Shown here: in pieces, positions 51,452 through 61,014 of the stretch | How the letters are laid out: the number at the start of each line of letters is the position of its first letter | How positions within the stretch are numbered: position 1 is the first letter of the stretch | Source of the DNA: Desulfatibacillum aliphaticivorans DSM 15576 | Lineage (GTDB): Bacteria > Desulfobacterota > Desulfobacteria > Desulfobacterales > Desulfatibacillaceae | Reading direction: 5' to 3' | Assembly (NCBI RefSeq): GCF_000429905.1 | Contig: NZ_AUCT01000006.1 | Span: 1 to 64,000 of the forward strand | DNA: 64,000 bases | Notes under the pieces: model-generated | Databases searched by the model: none | What the model saw: the letters and a program-made list of their open reading frames with translations, nothing else | Told to the model about the DNA's origin: nothing | Position numbers and translations under genes: made by a program

Positions 51452-52405
51452 ATGCAAATATTGGCCGGGAAAAACGGAAGAAAAAGCACCATCATTCTCA
51501 TCCACGGGCGAGGACTGAAGCCTCCCAGGCAGGATCTGGAAGCCGCCTGGAAGGACGCCCTGCATTTCATCATCAAAAGGGACCACCCCTCCCGTCTGCC
51601 CTTGCTGGAAAAGGCCCACATCGACTTTGTTTACTACGGCCACTATTCCAATAACTTCCTCAACGGGAGCAAGCCCGTGCCTCTTAACCCCAGGGACCGA
51701 TCCGAGGTCATGGAGAGGCTGACGCGTTACCGGGCCAATGAGTTCACCGAGGCCAACTTCAAGGGACTGCCCGGATATCCTCCCCGGGGGGACCGTTTTT
51801 CCCACGGCCTGGGCTCCTTCGCCCAGAAGCTGCACCTGGGGACCCGATTGGTGGAACTGGCGGCCAGGGACATCAAGGAGTACTGGGACGACAACGTGCG
51901 TTTTGGCAAGAAAGTCCGGTTCAAGCTCATGGATCCCATCCGGGAGGCCATGGACCGGGGCGACCGGATTATGGTCATGGCCCACAGCCTGGGGACGATA
52001 ATCGCTTACGATACATTTTGGCTCCTATCCCGGTGTGAAAAATATGCGAACACGCGCTACGCCCATTCCAAAATCGATTTTTGGCTGACCATGGGCTCCC
52101 CCCTGGCCGAAGACACGGCCATGCAGCATCTCCAGGGCGCCGATGCCGAGGGCCTGGACCGCTATCCTTCTAATGTCCGCAAGTGGCTGAATTTATGCGC
52201 CTATGAGGATTATATCTGCGGCAGAAGATGCATGGCGGAAAAGTTTCAGCCCATGGTGGAAAGCGGCTTGTCCGAGTCCATCGAGCAAAAACGCATCTAT
52301 AATCTGGCTATTCGGGAAGGCAAATGCAGCCCCCACAATCCCATGGGATACCTGATTCACCCCGAAACCTCCCACGCTCTCAGCCGGTGGCTTTCCGGCG
52401 ACTGA
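51452..52405 (+). CDS. Alpha/beta hydrolase-fold protein (lipase-like)
   Basis: A 317-residue protein with STIILIHGRGLKPP at the first strand-loop and a nucleophile elbow VMAHSLGTIIAYD (consensus GxSxG appears as AHSLG). WLTMGSPL is the following strand, and the acidic and His residues may be in EDYICG and HPETSHALSR. The start is uncertain: ATG 51452 begins at the conserved part, but its AAAGGA is very close; the frame is open to 51395. Neighbours give no functional clue. The likely class is esterase or lipase; the substrate is unknown. Confidence 0.75.
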   Translation: MQILAGKNGRKSTIILIHGRGLKPPRQDLEAAWKDALHFIIKRDHPSRLPLLEKAHIDFVYYGHYSNNFLNGSKPVPLNPRDRSEVMERLTRYRANEFTEANFKGLPGYPPRGDRFSHGLGSFAQKLHLGTRLVELAARDIKEYWDDNVRFGKKVRFKLMDPIREAMDRGDRIMVMAHSLGTIIAYDTFWLLSRCEKYANTRYAHSKIDFWLTMGSPLAEDTAMQHLQGADAEGLDRYPSNVRKWLNLCAYEDYICGRRCMAEKFQPMVESGLSESIEQKRIYNLAIREGKCSPHNPMGYLIHPETSHALSRWLSGD

Positions 52406-52518
52406 TTTTTTCAAAAAAGGCGCCTTGCCGTTTGCATCCTCCTATGAATTCGGGTAAGCATTTGCAGACGCCGATCCATATTCCCCCGGCGTAAAAACAC
52501 GGAAAGGCGTTTAGTAAT

Positions 52519-53127
52519 ATGAGTTCCTACAACAAAGAGCAGGCCGTGACCCTGGAAATTATCCGCCAATATTTTTCAGGCCCCGGCGATAGAAAACAGG
52601 CCCTGCTGGAAATCATCCGGCCTTATCTGGAATTCCGTAAAAGGACGGACCTGTTTCTGGAAGAGCATTTCGCGGATCTTTGCACGGCCAAATGCTACCA
52701 GAGCAACCTGTCCGCGTGCTGCTCCAAGGAAGGCATTGTGGCATTTTTCGCCGACGCCGCCGTCAATGCCGCGGTTTCCTCCGAAGAAAGCCTGGATCGC
52801 ATCGCCTCCGTCACATCCCGCCCCAATACGGGCATGAAATGCGTGTTTTTAACCCCCGAAGGATGTTTGTGGAAGGTTAAGCCCATCGTTTGCCAGATGT
52901 TTTTGTGTACCACGGCCGAAAAGCAGGTGTTCGGCGGAAATCCAGATCTGCAGGAGGAGTGGAACAGGCTGGAGGCGGAGAAAAAGACTTTCACCTGGCC
53001 GGACAAGCCCGTGCTTTTTGACGAGCTGGAGAAAATTTTCATGGACCAGGGCTATCAATCCCCCCTCATGTACTGCCACAACAGCCCCGGCCTGATGATG
53101 GTGAAAAAAAAGGCGGGGCTGCTGTAA
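52519..53127 (+). CDS. YkgJ-type cysteine-cluster protein
   Basis: The 202-residue protein has clustered cysteines: FADLCTAKCYQSNLSACCSKEG (in parts), GMKCVFLTPEGCLW and PIVCQMFLC. This spacing resembles the CxxxCxxCC family that probably binds zinc or an iron-sulfur cluster. Its role is unknown. ATG 52519 is well placed. The 3' end overlaps the terminator of the convergent DUF4405 gene. Confidence 0.7.
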   Translation: MSSYNKEQAVTLEIIRQYFSGPGDRKQALLEIIRPYLEFRKRTDLFLEEHFADLCTAKCYQSNLSACCSKEGIVAFFADAAVNAAVSSEESLDRIASVTSRPNTGMKCVFLTPEGCLWKVKPIVCQMFLCTTAEKQVFGGNPDLQEEWNRLEAEKKTFTWPDKPVLFDELEKIFMDQGYQSPLMYCHNSPGLMMVKKKAGLL

Positions 53128-53141
53128 ACCGCCCCGCCTTT
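53103..53141 (-). terminator. Terminator of the DUF4405 gene
   Basis: AAGGCGGGGC (53110-53119) pairs with GCCCCGCCTT (53131-53140). Read leftward, a run of T residues follows. It lies within the last codons of the convergent gene, so the two genes share the element. Confidence 0.75.
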
Positions 53142-53155
53142 GGTATCTGACTTTT

Positions 53156-53977
53156 TTATTTTACCGTTTCTTTCATCAAATCGTACAAATCCAAGGGGCC
53201 CATGTTGTTGGCTTCGGCCGCTTCTTTCAGGGTCATGGAGCCTTTGATTTCCAGGCCCTTGTTGCGCAAATGCTGAATCACGGCCATCCTGTCCAGATTG
53301 TACTGGACGCATATATCCTTGATGCTCATGTTGCCTGTTCCGGGAGCAGGGGAGGGAGGCAGGCCCTGGCCCGGCTCTATGTCGGGGGCGGCGGATTTCA
53401 TGGCCTCGTATACCTGTTGCGGCGTCAGGTCATTAGCCTCGCCGATCTCTTTTAGCGTCTGGCTTGAATTCTCCGCGGATAAGCCGGCTTGACGCAGGGC
53501 TTCCAGGGCTTTGTCCGCATCCATCCCCATTTTCTGGGCGAATCCCTTCAGGGGCGAAAGCTCCGCGTGTCCGTAAGGCGGCTCCCCGTATTTGGCGGCG
53601 GCCCTGTCCTTAAAGCCTTCCCCAATATCCAGCACCGTGGAAAAGGGCGGAATTTCCATCCAGGTTCCCAAGGCCGTGACCAGGACGATAATCAGCGCAA
53701 TGTTGAATTCCTTGGTGAATATTTTCAGCTTGCGCGCCTTGTCCTTCATGTATGCGGTGAGGGGCTTCCAGTTGTAATAAATATGCAGGCACAAAAAAAT
53801 CAGGAATAAAAACCCCAGGTTGATATGGATGGCGCCCCATTGCTCCTTGGTAAGGCCCCACAATTTCCAGTTGGACCAATAGGCTACCCGGCCTTGGGGA
53901 ACGATATACAGGATAATGCTGGTTAAAACTGTAAATAGAAAAGCCAGCAGGGACGTGAGGGACGTGATTCTTCGCAT
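53156..53977 (-). CDS. DUF4405-type membrane protein with helical C-terminal repeats
   Basis: The 273-residue protein begins with membrane segments about 5-30 (LTSLLAFLFTVLTSIILYIV), 48-68 (AIHINLGFLFLIFLCLHIYY, with two His suited to heme ligation) and 92-106 (FNIALIIVLVTALGTWM). This is the DUF4405/cytochrome b-like layout. The C-terminal 150 residues contain two similar helix-loop-helix units: TLKEIGEANDLTPQQVYEAM and TLKEAAEANNMGPLDLYDLM. Such proteins are thought to take part in membrane electron transfer. It lies next to selD in the same direction. Confidence 0.75.
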   Translation of the reverse strand: MRRITSLTSLLAFLFTVLTSIILYIVPQGRVAYWSNWKLWGLTKEQWGAIHINLGFLFLIFLCLHIYYNWKPLTAYMKDKARKLKIFTKEFNIALIIVLVTALGTWMEIPPFSTVLDIGEGFKDRAAAKYGEPPYGHAELSPLKGFAQKMGMDADKALEALRQAGLSAENSSQTLKEIGEANDLTPQQVYEAMKSAAPDIEPGQGLPPSPAPGTGNMSIKDICVQYNLDRMAVIQHLRNKGLEIKGSMTLKEAAEANNMGPLDLYDLMKETVK

Positions 53978-54100
53978 CTAAAACTCTCCGCTGTGGGTTT
54001 GAGTCAATTAAAGCCTTAAGAAAGAAAATAAGGCCCTTTAATTGATAATCAATATCAGCCTATGACGTTTTTAGGATTAAATGGCCTTCGAAGCCAGGCG

Positions 54101-55171
54101 TCAGGCCTTGTTGCTTACGATTTCCAGGCTTCCTGCCGTGCATCTGCCGCCCACTTCTCCGGCGATCACGGCGAAGAGTCCCTGATCGTTCATGGCTGAG
54201 ACGTAATCCCTGGCCATGGCAGGCGTCATGGAAACAAGCAGGCCGCCGGATGTTTGGGGGTCGAAAACAAGGTCCGCCTGGACCTGCTCCACCGAGGGAT
54301 GGATTTTTGTGTAATTCTCGCAGAATTGCCGGTTGGCGTAGGTTCCGGCGGGCAACAGGCCCATGGAGGCCAGCTCCAGGGCTTTGGGGATGAACATGGC
54401 TTCATGGGCGAAAAGCGTGACCGACAGATTGGAGCCCTTGGACATTTCCAAAGCGTGGCCGGCCAGGCCGAAACCCGTAACGTCCGTGCAGGCGTGGGGG
54501 GCAAAGGTATGCATGATTTCTCCGGCCCTGCGGTTGAGCGTTCCGGAAATCTCGATAAGCAGGGATTCCGACTCCTGGAAATCCACCTGGCCCTTGACCG
54601 CCGTGGCCAGGACGCCGGTCCCGATGGGCTTGGTCAGAACCAGTAAATCTCCTTTTTTAACGTTGGCATTGGTCAGGATCTTGGAGGGATGAACCACGCC
54701 CGTGACCGACAGGCCGTACTTGAATTCCTTGTCGTCCACGCTGTGGCCTCCGGCAAGGGCGACGCCCGCCTCGGTCATTTTATCCAGGCCCCCGCGCAGG
54801 GTTTCCGTCAGCACGGAATTGGGCAGGTCGCAGACCGGAAAGCACACGATGTTCATGGCGGTCAGGGGGCGGCCTCCCATGGCGTACACGTCCGACAGGG
54901 AGTTGGCCGCGGCGATCTGGCCGAAGTGATAGGGAGAGTCCACAATAGGCGTGAAAAAGTCCAAAGTCTGCACCAAAGCAATGTCCGGCGTCAGACGAAA
55001 CACTCCGGCGTCGTCGCTGGTGGAGGTTCCCACCAGCAAATCAGGATGCTTTTGGTCGGGCAGTCCGGCCATGACGTCTTCCAGGTCCCCCGGACCCAGT
55101 TTAGCCGCTCAACCCGAGGATCTGACCATTTCAGTCAGACGAGGCGGGTTTTTGATGTCTTCCTTGCTCAT
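54101..55171 (-). CDS. selD: Selenide, water dikinase SelD with selenocysteine at the active site
   Basis: SelD makes selenophosphate, the selenium donor for selenocysteine and selenouridine. The frame from ATG 55171 encodes MSKEDIKNPPRLTEMVRSSG, then TGA (55109-55111), then AAKLGPGDLEDVMAGLP, continuing into DDAGVFRL, AANSLSDVYAMGGRPLTAMN (in parts), ALAGGHSVDDKEFKYGL and DVTGFGLAGHALEM. The Sec (residue 21) takes the place of the catalytic Cys17 of E. coli SelD. A hairpin GGTCC-GGG-GGACC starts 12 nt after the UGA, fitting a bacterial SECIS. Total 356 residues. A start at 55072 would omit the catalytic site. selA, selB and selC are not in the window. Confidence 0.95.
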
Positions 55172-55405
55172 TGTCGCCTTTCTTTGTCTCCCTGCTTCAA
55201 GCGGACATCTTACAACCGGGGCTTGCTAATGTCAAAAACAAAGCCGCATTCACGGGCTTTCACGGCTTTCATTGCCCCGCACGCGCTTTTCCGGTACGAT
55301 GTTCGGGAATCAAGGAGGGGGTTCATCTATGCCTTCCGTTTTTGTTATTGATTGTATGTATAAATACTGGCCTTGAATCGAATTGAAATAAAGGATTTGC
55401 TCCCC

Positions 55406-56077
55406 ATGGATGAAAAATACCTGAAGCCCACCGCCATTCTGGATTCCGATCACCCCCTGGTGCAACAATACGCCCGGGAAACCGTCGGAGACGAAACCGT
55501 CCCGGTCAAAAAGGCCGTGCTATTATTCAATAAGGTTCGGGACCATATTGTGTACGATCCCTATACGCCGTTCCATCGCCCTACGGACTACCAGGCGAGC
55601 AACCTTATCGAACGGGGCAGGGGATACTGCGTGTGCAAGGCCTGCCTGTTGTGCGCCTTGGGCCGGGCCGCCGGAATTCCCACTCGCCTGGGATTCGCAA
55701 CCATCCGCAACCAGGGCGCCACCCAGGCGGTCATCGACATGCTAGGCTCCGACCTGTTTGTATATCACGGATTCGCCGAATTTTTCCTGAACGGAAAATG
55801 GCTCAAAGCCACTCCGGCATTCGATCAGCCCGTGTGCGATAAACACAATATTGATCTTCCCCGGTTCGACGGCGAGCACGACTGCATCTTCCCGCCTGAA
55901 AACAGGGCGGGCGAGCCCTACGTGGATTATGTGGAGGATTTCGGATCAGACCACGACCTGCCCCTGGATAAGCTCATCCAAGCCTGGGAAAAAGTCTACG
56001 GCAGGGAACGCATGGACCTGTGGATCCAAGCCCTGGAATCCCCGGAGGGCATCGAATCCTGGCGCCCCCGGCATTGA
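55406..56077 (+). CDS. Transglutaminase-like cysteine protein
   Basis: The 223-residue product has a transglutaminase-like core. The Cys region is RGYCVCKACLLCALGRAAGIPTRLGF (in parts), and the His and Asp positions are VYHGFAEFFLNGKWLKATPAFD, in parts, giving a plausible Cys-His-Asp triad. Family members act as peptidases or transferases and are cytoplasmic when, as here, a signal peptide is absent. ATG 55406 follows AAAGGA; a TTG at 55373 is possible. Divergent from selD. Confidence 0.85.
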   Translation: MDEKYLKPTAILDSDHPLVQQYARETVGDETVPVKKAVLLFNKVRDHIVYDPYTPFHRPTDYQASNLIERGRGYCVCKACLLCALGRAAGIPTRLGFATIRNQGATQAVIDMLGSDLFVYHGFAEFFLNGKWLKATPAFDQPVCDKHNIDLPRFDGEHDCIFPPENRAGEPYVDYVEDFGSDHDLPLDKLIQAWEKVYGRERMDLWIQALESPEGIESWRPRH

Positions 56078-56305
56078 AAAAAACGAAAAGAATAAAAAGC
56101 GAACTGCAAAAGATTTTTTGCCTCCGGCGGTCAACTGCAAAAGAGCAGAAAAACATGCCTCCGGCGGCAAACTTTTAAAAAAGTTTGATCAAAACTTTTA
56201 AAATGGCGCTGCGCGCAAAGAGTGAGGAGTTTATAAACCCAAGTTCCCGGTTTGTGTAGTGGCGCCGCTTGCTGCGACCGCGCAAGGGTGCTACCCTGTT
56301 AATCC
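56078..56305. other. Intergenic region before the tandem repeats
   Basis: Nothing coding is supported. The sequence has CCTCCGGCGG repeated in the left part and runs into the repeat array at 56306. Confidence 0.4.
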
Positions 56306-56582
56306 CGAACGCAGTTGCCGGGAATCCACCAGCCTTTTTAAAGTCATCCTGGAATCTTCCCAATATCTGGAATCTTCCCAATATATTGTAGTGACAGGCC
56401 CCCGTGCCTGTCTGTTTTTCGTCCGTCATTCCCGAGAGCAGTTGCCGGGAATCCACCAGCCTTTTTAAAGTCATCCTGGAATCTTCCCAATATCTGGAAT
56501 CTTCCCAATATATTGTAGTGACAGGCCCCTGTGCCTGTCTGTTTTTCGTCCGTCATTCCCGAGTGCGGTTTATCGGGAATCC
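56306..56582. repeat. 127-bp tandem repeat array, about 2.2 copies
   Basis: Units start near 56311, 56438 and 56565 with a 127-bp period. Each has CAGTTGCCGGGAATCCACC (the third copy is a variant), a doubled TGGAATCTTCCCAATAT, and the palindrome GACAGGC-cccxgt-GCCTGTC. ATTCCCG and CGGGAAT form a further inverted pair at the junction. The frames here are repetitive and not real genes. Confidence 0.8.
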
Positions 56583-57158
56583 AGTGTCTTCTTTGGGGCG
56601 GCCTTAGCAAGGCTTTTTTTGCCTGGGTTCGCAGAACAAAAGGTGCGACCTAAGAATCCTCCTGAAATCTTAAAGGTCGGCGGGCGACAGGCCTTGATTG
56701 AGGCCTTTTTCCCTCGTTCCCACGCCGCAAATGGAAAACGTCGGGTCGCTGCGCACGGACGGCATGAATTTAAATTGTTATGAGCCCGGATAACGTCTTT
56801 CCGATTCAAATTCCACGTTTCAGCTCCGCGTGACCCGACCTACAACATATCGGAATTTATGGAGTTTTGTTGCGGTTGTGCGGATTGGGGAGCGCTTGCG
56901 AAACCCACCAAGTCAACCGTTCAGGCGGTTGTAGGGCGCCGCTTGCTGCGCTCGCGTTCGCATAACAGATCCGAAGCATCGCCCAACTCTGCAAACAATT
57001 CCCGGGGCAATGCAGCCGCGCCCCCCCCCTGTGGGCGCCTTGCCTCGTTACGCCCGAAAAGTCCAATCTGCCATTGAATGAAAACGCACCAAAAAAGCCC
57101 GTCATCCCCGCAAGGAAGATCCGCTTTTTCAGGATCGCCCGCAAGCGGGGACCCAGCG
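56583..57158. other. Intergenic region with inverted short repeats
   Basis: No gene is supported. Near 57100-57160, GTCATCCCCGCAAG and CTTGCGGGCGATC/GCGGGGAC elements resemble common dispersed intergenic repeats. Confidence 0.4.
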
Positions 57159-57668
57159 TCATTCTGCCTCCTGCTCCAAGGTGTATTTCGCCAACAGGCT
57201 GTCTTTCCAGTAGTGGTTGTCTGGCCGGGAGAAAAAGGCTTTGAACAGCGCCAGGCTTTGGCTTCTGCCCACGTGGGGCGTGATTTCCACCTTGGCGTCC
57301 CGGTACAGGGGCGGGAGCGTGGAGCGGTCCAGGGCGGTTGCGCCTCCCATGGCGTCTTCATAGGCGTAAACGATTTTCGTGATGCCGTGGATCATCAACG
57401 CGCCGAAGCACATGAGGCAGGGCTCCATGGTGCAATAGATGGTCACTTCCGAGGGCGGCGGGGCGTTTTCCATGTTTTCGAACCGGGCCATGGCCACCAT
57501 TTCCGCATGCTCCAATTCCCCGGTTCCTCCGGCGGCCACGCCGACTCTTGCGCCTTGGGCGATCACCCGGCCGTCGTGCACCAGGACGCATCCCACGGGA
57601 AACTCTCCCGCCTCCAGGGCTTGTCGGGCCAGTTCCAGGGCCTTGTTCATGAATTGCATGTGATCCAT
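57159..57668 (-). CDS. Zinc-dependent nucleoside/guanine deaminase (CDA superfamily)
   Basis: A 169-residue deaminase. It has GEFPVGCVLVHDGRVIAQG, the catalytic HAE in LEHAEMVAMARF, and the zinc motif PCLMC in YCTMEPCLMCFGALMIHG (in parts). The sequence GATALDRSTLPPLY after it resembles CMP/dCMP-type and guanine deaminase relatives rather than TadA, but the substrate is not certain. ATG 57668 gives a start just before the fold; a TTG at 57674 has GGAG at better spacing and may be used instead. Confidence 0.8.
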   Translation of the reverse strand: MDHMQFMNKALELARQALEAGEFPVGCVLVHDGRVIAQGARVGVAAGGTGELEHAEMVAMARFENMENAPPPSEVTIYCTMEPCLMCFGALMIHGITKIVYAYEDAMGGATALDRSTLPPLYRDAKVEITPHVGRSQSLALFKAFFSRPDNHYWKDSLLAKYTLEQEAE

Positions 57669-57688
57669 CTTCAACGTTTACTCCATTT

Positions 57689-58966
57689 CTATTTAATCAA
57701 CGCCGCCATCCGCATGGTCAGGGGCGAATAAAAGCTGATAAGCAGCAGGTCGATAATCAAGACGGCCAAAAAGGGCAGCACCCTGCGGGAGACCGTCATA
57801 ATGGGATCGTTGGATATGGACCCGGAAACGATCAGGCAGATGCCCATGGGCGGGGTGAGCATGCCGATAGCCAGGTTGGTGACGATAATCACGCCCAGGT
57901 GCACCAGGTCAATGCCCAAAGCCGGCTGCATGGCGACTATTGTCGGGACCAGCAGGATCAGCGCGGCCGTGGTTTCCACAAAGGCCCCTGCGATCAACAG
58001 CACCAGGTTGACGCACAAAAGCAGAATCACCGGGTTGGACGACACGGAAAGCAGGCCGCCTGCCAGCTTGGCCGGAATGTTTTCCATGGCAGCGATCCAC
58101 GAAAAGGCCGACGCCGTGGATATGATGAACATCACCAAGGACGACGTAATGGCCGCCCTGATAAACAGTTGCGGCAGGTCTTTGGGGCCGATTTTCCGGT
58201 ACACGGCCATGCCCAAAAACAGGGAGTACGCCACGGCTACGGCCGCCGACTCGGTGGCTGTAAACACGCCGAACAAAATCCCGCCCAGGATGATAATGGG
58301 CGTTCCCAAAGCCAGGAAGGCTTTCTTGAAGGTTTCCCATACTTCGGCCCAGGAAAAAACTTTGGCCGCCCCGTAGCCGTTCTTTTTGGATATGAACGAG
58401 GCCACGATAATCAGGCTGGCGCCGATAAGCACCCCCGGGATGATTCCTCCGGCGAAGAGCTTGCCCACGGACGCGCCGGTGAGAAATCCAAAGATGATCA
58501 TGGGGATGGACGGCGGGATGATCACTCCGATGGACCCGCCCGAAGCCTGGACGGCTGCTGCGAAATCCGAGTCGTAGCCCGACTTTTTCATGGCCGGAAT
58601 GAGCACCGCGCCCACGGCGGCGGCGTCCGCCGCGGCCGAGCCGGAAATACCCGCAAAAAACATGGCCGAAACTATGGTTACGGCGGCCAATCCGCCGGGC
58701 AGCCAGCCCACCAGGGCGTTGGCAAAGTCGATGATGCGCTTGCTGGAATCCCCTTTTTCCATGATGACCCCGGCGAACATAAACAGCGGCACGGCCATAA
58801 GCGGGAAAGAATTGACCCCGCCGAACATTTTTTGCACCACAACCATGAGGGGAAATCCGCCCTGAACCAGTATGGCCAGCACGGACGCGGCCATGATTGC
58901 CACCGCGATGGGGGCTTCCAGGGCGAAAAGCGCCAGCATGGTTATGATGAGGATTTCAGCGGTCAT
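57689..58966 (-). CDS. dctM: TRAP transporter large membrane subunit DctM
   Basis: The 425-residue permease has about twelve helices. Family motifs include FPLMAVPLFMFAGVIMEKG, ISGSAAADAAAVGAVLIPAM, GSIGVIIPPSIPMIIFG and FVETTAALILLVPTIVAM. It moves a carboxylate-type solute driven by the sodium or proton gradient. It overlaps dctQ by 11 bp. Confidence 0.95.
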   Translation of the reverse strand: MTAEILIITMLALFALEAPIAVAIMAASVLAILVQGGFPLMVVVQKMFGGVNSFPLMAVPLFMFAGVIMEKGDSSKRIIDFANALVGWLPGGLAAVTIVSAMFFAGISGSAAADAAAVGAVLIPAMKKSGYDSDFAAAVQASGGSIGVIIPPSIPMIIFGFLTGASVGKLFAGGIIPGVLIGASLIIVASFISKKNGYGAAKVFSWAEVWETFKKAFLALGTPIIILGGILFGVFTATESAAVAVAYSLFLGMAVYRKIGPKDLPQLFIRAAITSSLVMFIISTASAFSWIAAMENIPAKLAGGLLSVSSNPVILLLCVNLVLLIAGAFVETTAALILLVPTIVAMQPALGIDLVHLGVIIVTNLAIGMLTPPMGICLIVSGSISNDPIMTVSRRVLPFLAVLIIDLLLISFYSPLTMRMAALIK

Positions 58967-59456
58967 TGGCGCCTCCCGTGAACTCCTCCAAAAGCAGGCG
59001 CAGGTTGTGGATGCAGAAAATCACCCCGGAAACGGGGATGACCGCAGTCACCGTCCATTTGGGAATGTTCAGGGCCGGGGAAATCTGAAATCGTACAAAA
59101 TACGAGAACTTGACGCCGTAGACGATGAGCACGGCGAACAAGGCCAGAGAGATCAAATGCACCAGCACCCGGGCCGCCAGATGCACCTTGGGCGGCGCCA
59201 GTTTGGTCAGGCTCTCGATTTTGGGATGCACGCCCCGGTAATAGGCGGAGGTGGCGCCCAAAAAGGTGAGCCACACCAGCAGATACCGCGCCGCCTCCTC
59301 GGACCAGAACAGGGAGTCGTTCACCACGTACCGGAAAAAAACCTGGGTGCACACGATAATCGCCATGGTGAGCCCCAGGGCGAACAGGACTCCCTCCACC
59401 GCCTGGTTCAGGCCCAGGCTCAGCCTTTGGTAAACCCTGAGGAACTTGGCGGCCAT
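58956..59456 (-). CDS. dctQ: TRAP transporter small membrane subunit DctQ
   Basis: A 166-residue four-helix protein with GVLFALGLTMAIIVCTQVFFRYVVNDSLFWSEEAARYLLVWLTFLGA, described in parts: the FFRY and SLxWSEE motifs are typical of DctQ. It pairs with DctM and sits two bases after the DctP gene. Confidence 0.93.
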   Translation of the reverse strand: MAAKFLRVYQRLSLGLNQAVEGVLFALGLTMAIIVCTQVFFRYVVNDSLFWSEEAARYLLVWLTFLGATSAYYRGVHPKIESLTKLAPPKVHLAARVLVHLISLALFAVLIVYGVKFSYFVRFQISPALNIPKWTVTAVIPVSGVIFCIHNLRLLLEEFTGGANDR

Positions 59457-59458
59457 GG

Positions 59459-60436
59459 CTATTTAACGGCTTCCAGCATTTTTACCAGCAAATCGTGAAC
59501 CGCCGGGTCTTTGAACATGTCGCTGCCGGCCAGGCTGGCGACCTTTTGGCGGAACGCGTCCACGTCGGGATGCATTTCAATCTGCATGCCTTTTTCCTGG
59601 AGCAGCTTTATCCTGGCCGCGTCCTTATCCCGGTTGTCTTTTCTCTGGAACTTGGCGGCGCCTTTCATGCACTCGGCGATCAGAGCCTGATCCTTGGCGT
59701 CCAGGTTCCGCCACCACTTCAGGGAGGCGACGTCGATGTGCGGAGAGTACACATGGCGGGTCATGGTCATGTATTTTTGAATTTCATAGAATTTGTAGAC
59801 TTCCATAACCCAGAGGGGGTTTTCCTGGCCGTCGATCACGCCCTGCTGCAACTCGGTATAGATAGGCCACGCCATGGGCGTGGGATTGGCGCCCAAGGCC
59901 CTCCAGATGGTTTTATGCAAGGCCGAGTTCATGACCCGGATTTTCAGGCCCTTTAAATCCTCGGGCGTTTTGACGGCGCGTTTGCTGTTGGTCAGGTTCC
60001 GAAACCCGTTTTCCGAAAAACACAGGCCTTTAAAGCCCATGGGCTCCAGCCCGTCCAGGATCTCCTGGCCCAGGGGGCCGTCCAGGATTTCGTCGGCCTG
60101 GGCGTTGTCTTTGAATAAAAAGGGATAGTTGATGACGCGCACGATAGGCGTGAAGGTGTCGAACGGCCCGCCGGTAATAATTCCGATATGGAGGGTGTTC
60201 ATCTGGATTTGCTGCAGCATTTCCGTTTCGTTGCCCAAAACCCCGGAATCGTAAATCGTCACGGTCCAATCGCCGCCTGACTTGGCCTCCAGCAACTCCT
60301 TGAATTTGTCGGCGACCACGTTTTGCGCGGAACCGGGCTTGGTCACCACGCCCAGCTTGATGTTTTCCGCGGCCTGCAAGGGAAGGCAAAAGCCTATGGT
60401 CAATACCGCAGCCAGAAGAACAATCCGTGCTTTCAT
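59459..60436 (-). CDS. dctP: TRAP transporter periplasmic substrate-binding protein DctP
   Basis: The 325-residue precursor has a signal peptide (IVLLAAVLTIGFCLPLQAAE). The mature part matches DctP: FKELLEAKSGGDWTVTIYDSGVLGNETEMLQQIQMNTL (in parts), the ligand-binding Arg in GLKIRVMNSALHKTIWRALGANPTPMAW (in parts) and ELQQGVIDGQENPLW. Organic acids are usual ligands; the exact one is unknown. ATG 60436 follows GGAGG. Confidence 0.95.
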   Translation of the reverse strand: MKARIVLLAAVLTIGFCLPLQAAENIKLGVVTKPGSAQNVVADKFKELLEAKSGGDWTVTIYDSGVLGNETEMLQQIQMNTLHIGIITGGPFDTFTPIVRVINYPFLFKDNAQADEILDGPLGQEILDGLEPMGFKGLCFSENGFRNLTNSKRAVKTPEDLKGLKIRVMNSALHKTIWRALGANPTPMAWPIYTELQQGVIDGQENPLWVMEVYKFYEIQKYMTMTRHVYSPHIDVASLKWWRNLDAKDQALIAECMKGAAKFQRKDNRDKDAARIKLLQEKGMQIEMHPDVDAFRQKVASLAGSDMFKDPAVHDLLVKMLEAVK

Positions 60437-60532
60437 AAGATCCTCCATGGAGTTTGCTGGGGGCGCCGAATTAAACGGCTTGCCGTTAACGATGGTAGCG
60501 CCAGTATAGCATAAGTTTCGGCGCCAGTGCAT

Positions 60533-61014
60533 GCACAGATTGTCTTTGAGGCGGGGGGAGGGCGCCTTGCAGGATCTACAAGGATGTATTCTTCAATCTT
60601 TTATTTAATGCAAATACGGAAAGAATACTTTTTAAATAGTACAAGCTGAATCAATGGACAAAGATTATGTTACATCATTAAAAAACAGTTTTTAATGATG
60701 ATAAGGAATAGGTCCATTTTTATTGGAAATAGTTCTCAAAATCAAATACTTACAAATCCAAATTGCCGTCGTATTTCCAGCCTCCACACACAAATCAAAC
60801 ATAAATCTAATACTTGTGGAATCGCGTTGAAGCAAAACAAACAGCGAATGCGGAGCGCGTTTTAAACCGAGTCCGCCGGGTGGGGACAGGCGAAAAACCG
60901 AGTGCGTCGGGCAGGCAGTATGCCCGGCCTGCAAAAGGCTTGATGCCTGGGGCTGGGGTTTTTTTCATTATTCAAAAAATCAAGGCCTTTAACCTGTATG
61001 AGAAGGGGAGAACA
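60533..61014. other. Intergenic region between dctP and the receptor gene
   Basis: ATCATTAAAAA (60675-60685) and TTTTTAATGAT (60690-60700) form a perfect 11-bp stem-loop. The region is AT-rich and probably contains both divergent promoters; no gene is supported. Confidence 0.45.

Noticed and set aside
56306..56582. CRISPR array
   Set aside because: Units are adjacent 127-bp copies without unique spacers, and no cas genes are present.
56259..56610. Open frames in the tandem repeats
   Set aside because: The frames mirror the 127-bp DNA repeat on both strands and have no protein-like features.
57899..58981. 360-codon frame opposite dctM
   Set aside because: It is the antisense of a clear TRAP permease and has a His/Gly/Arg-rich low-quality composition.
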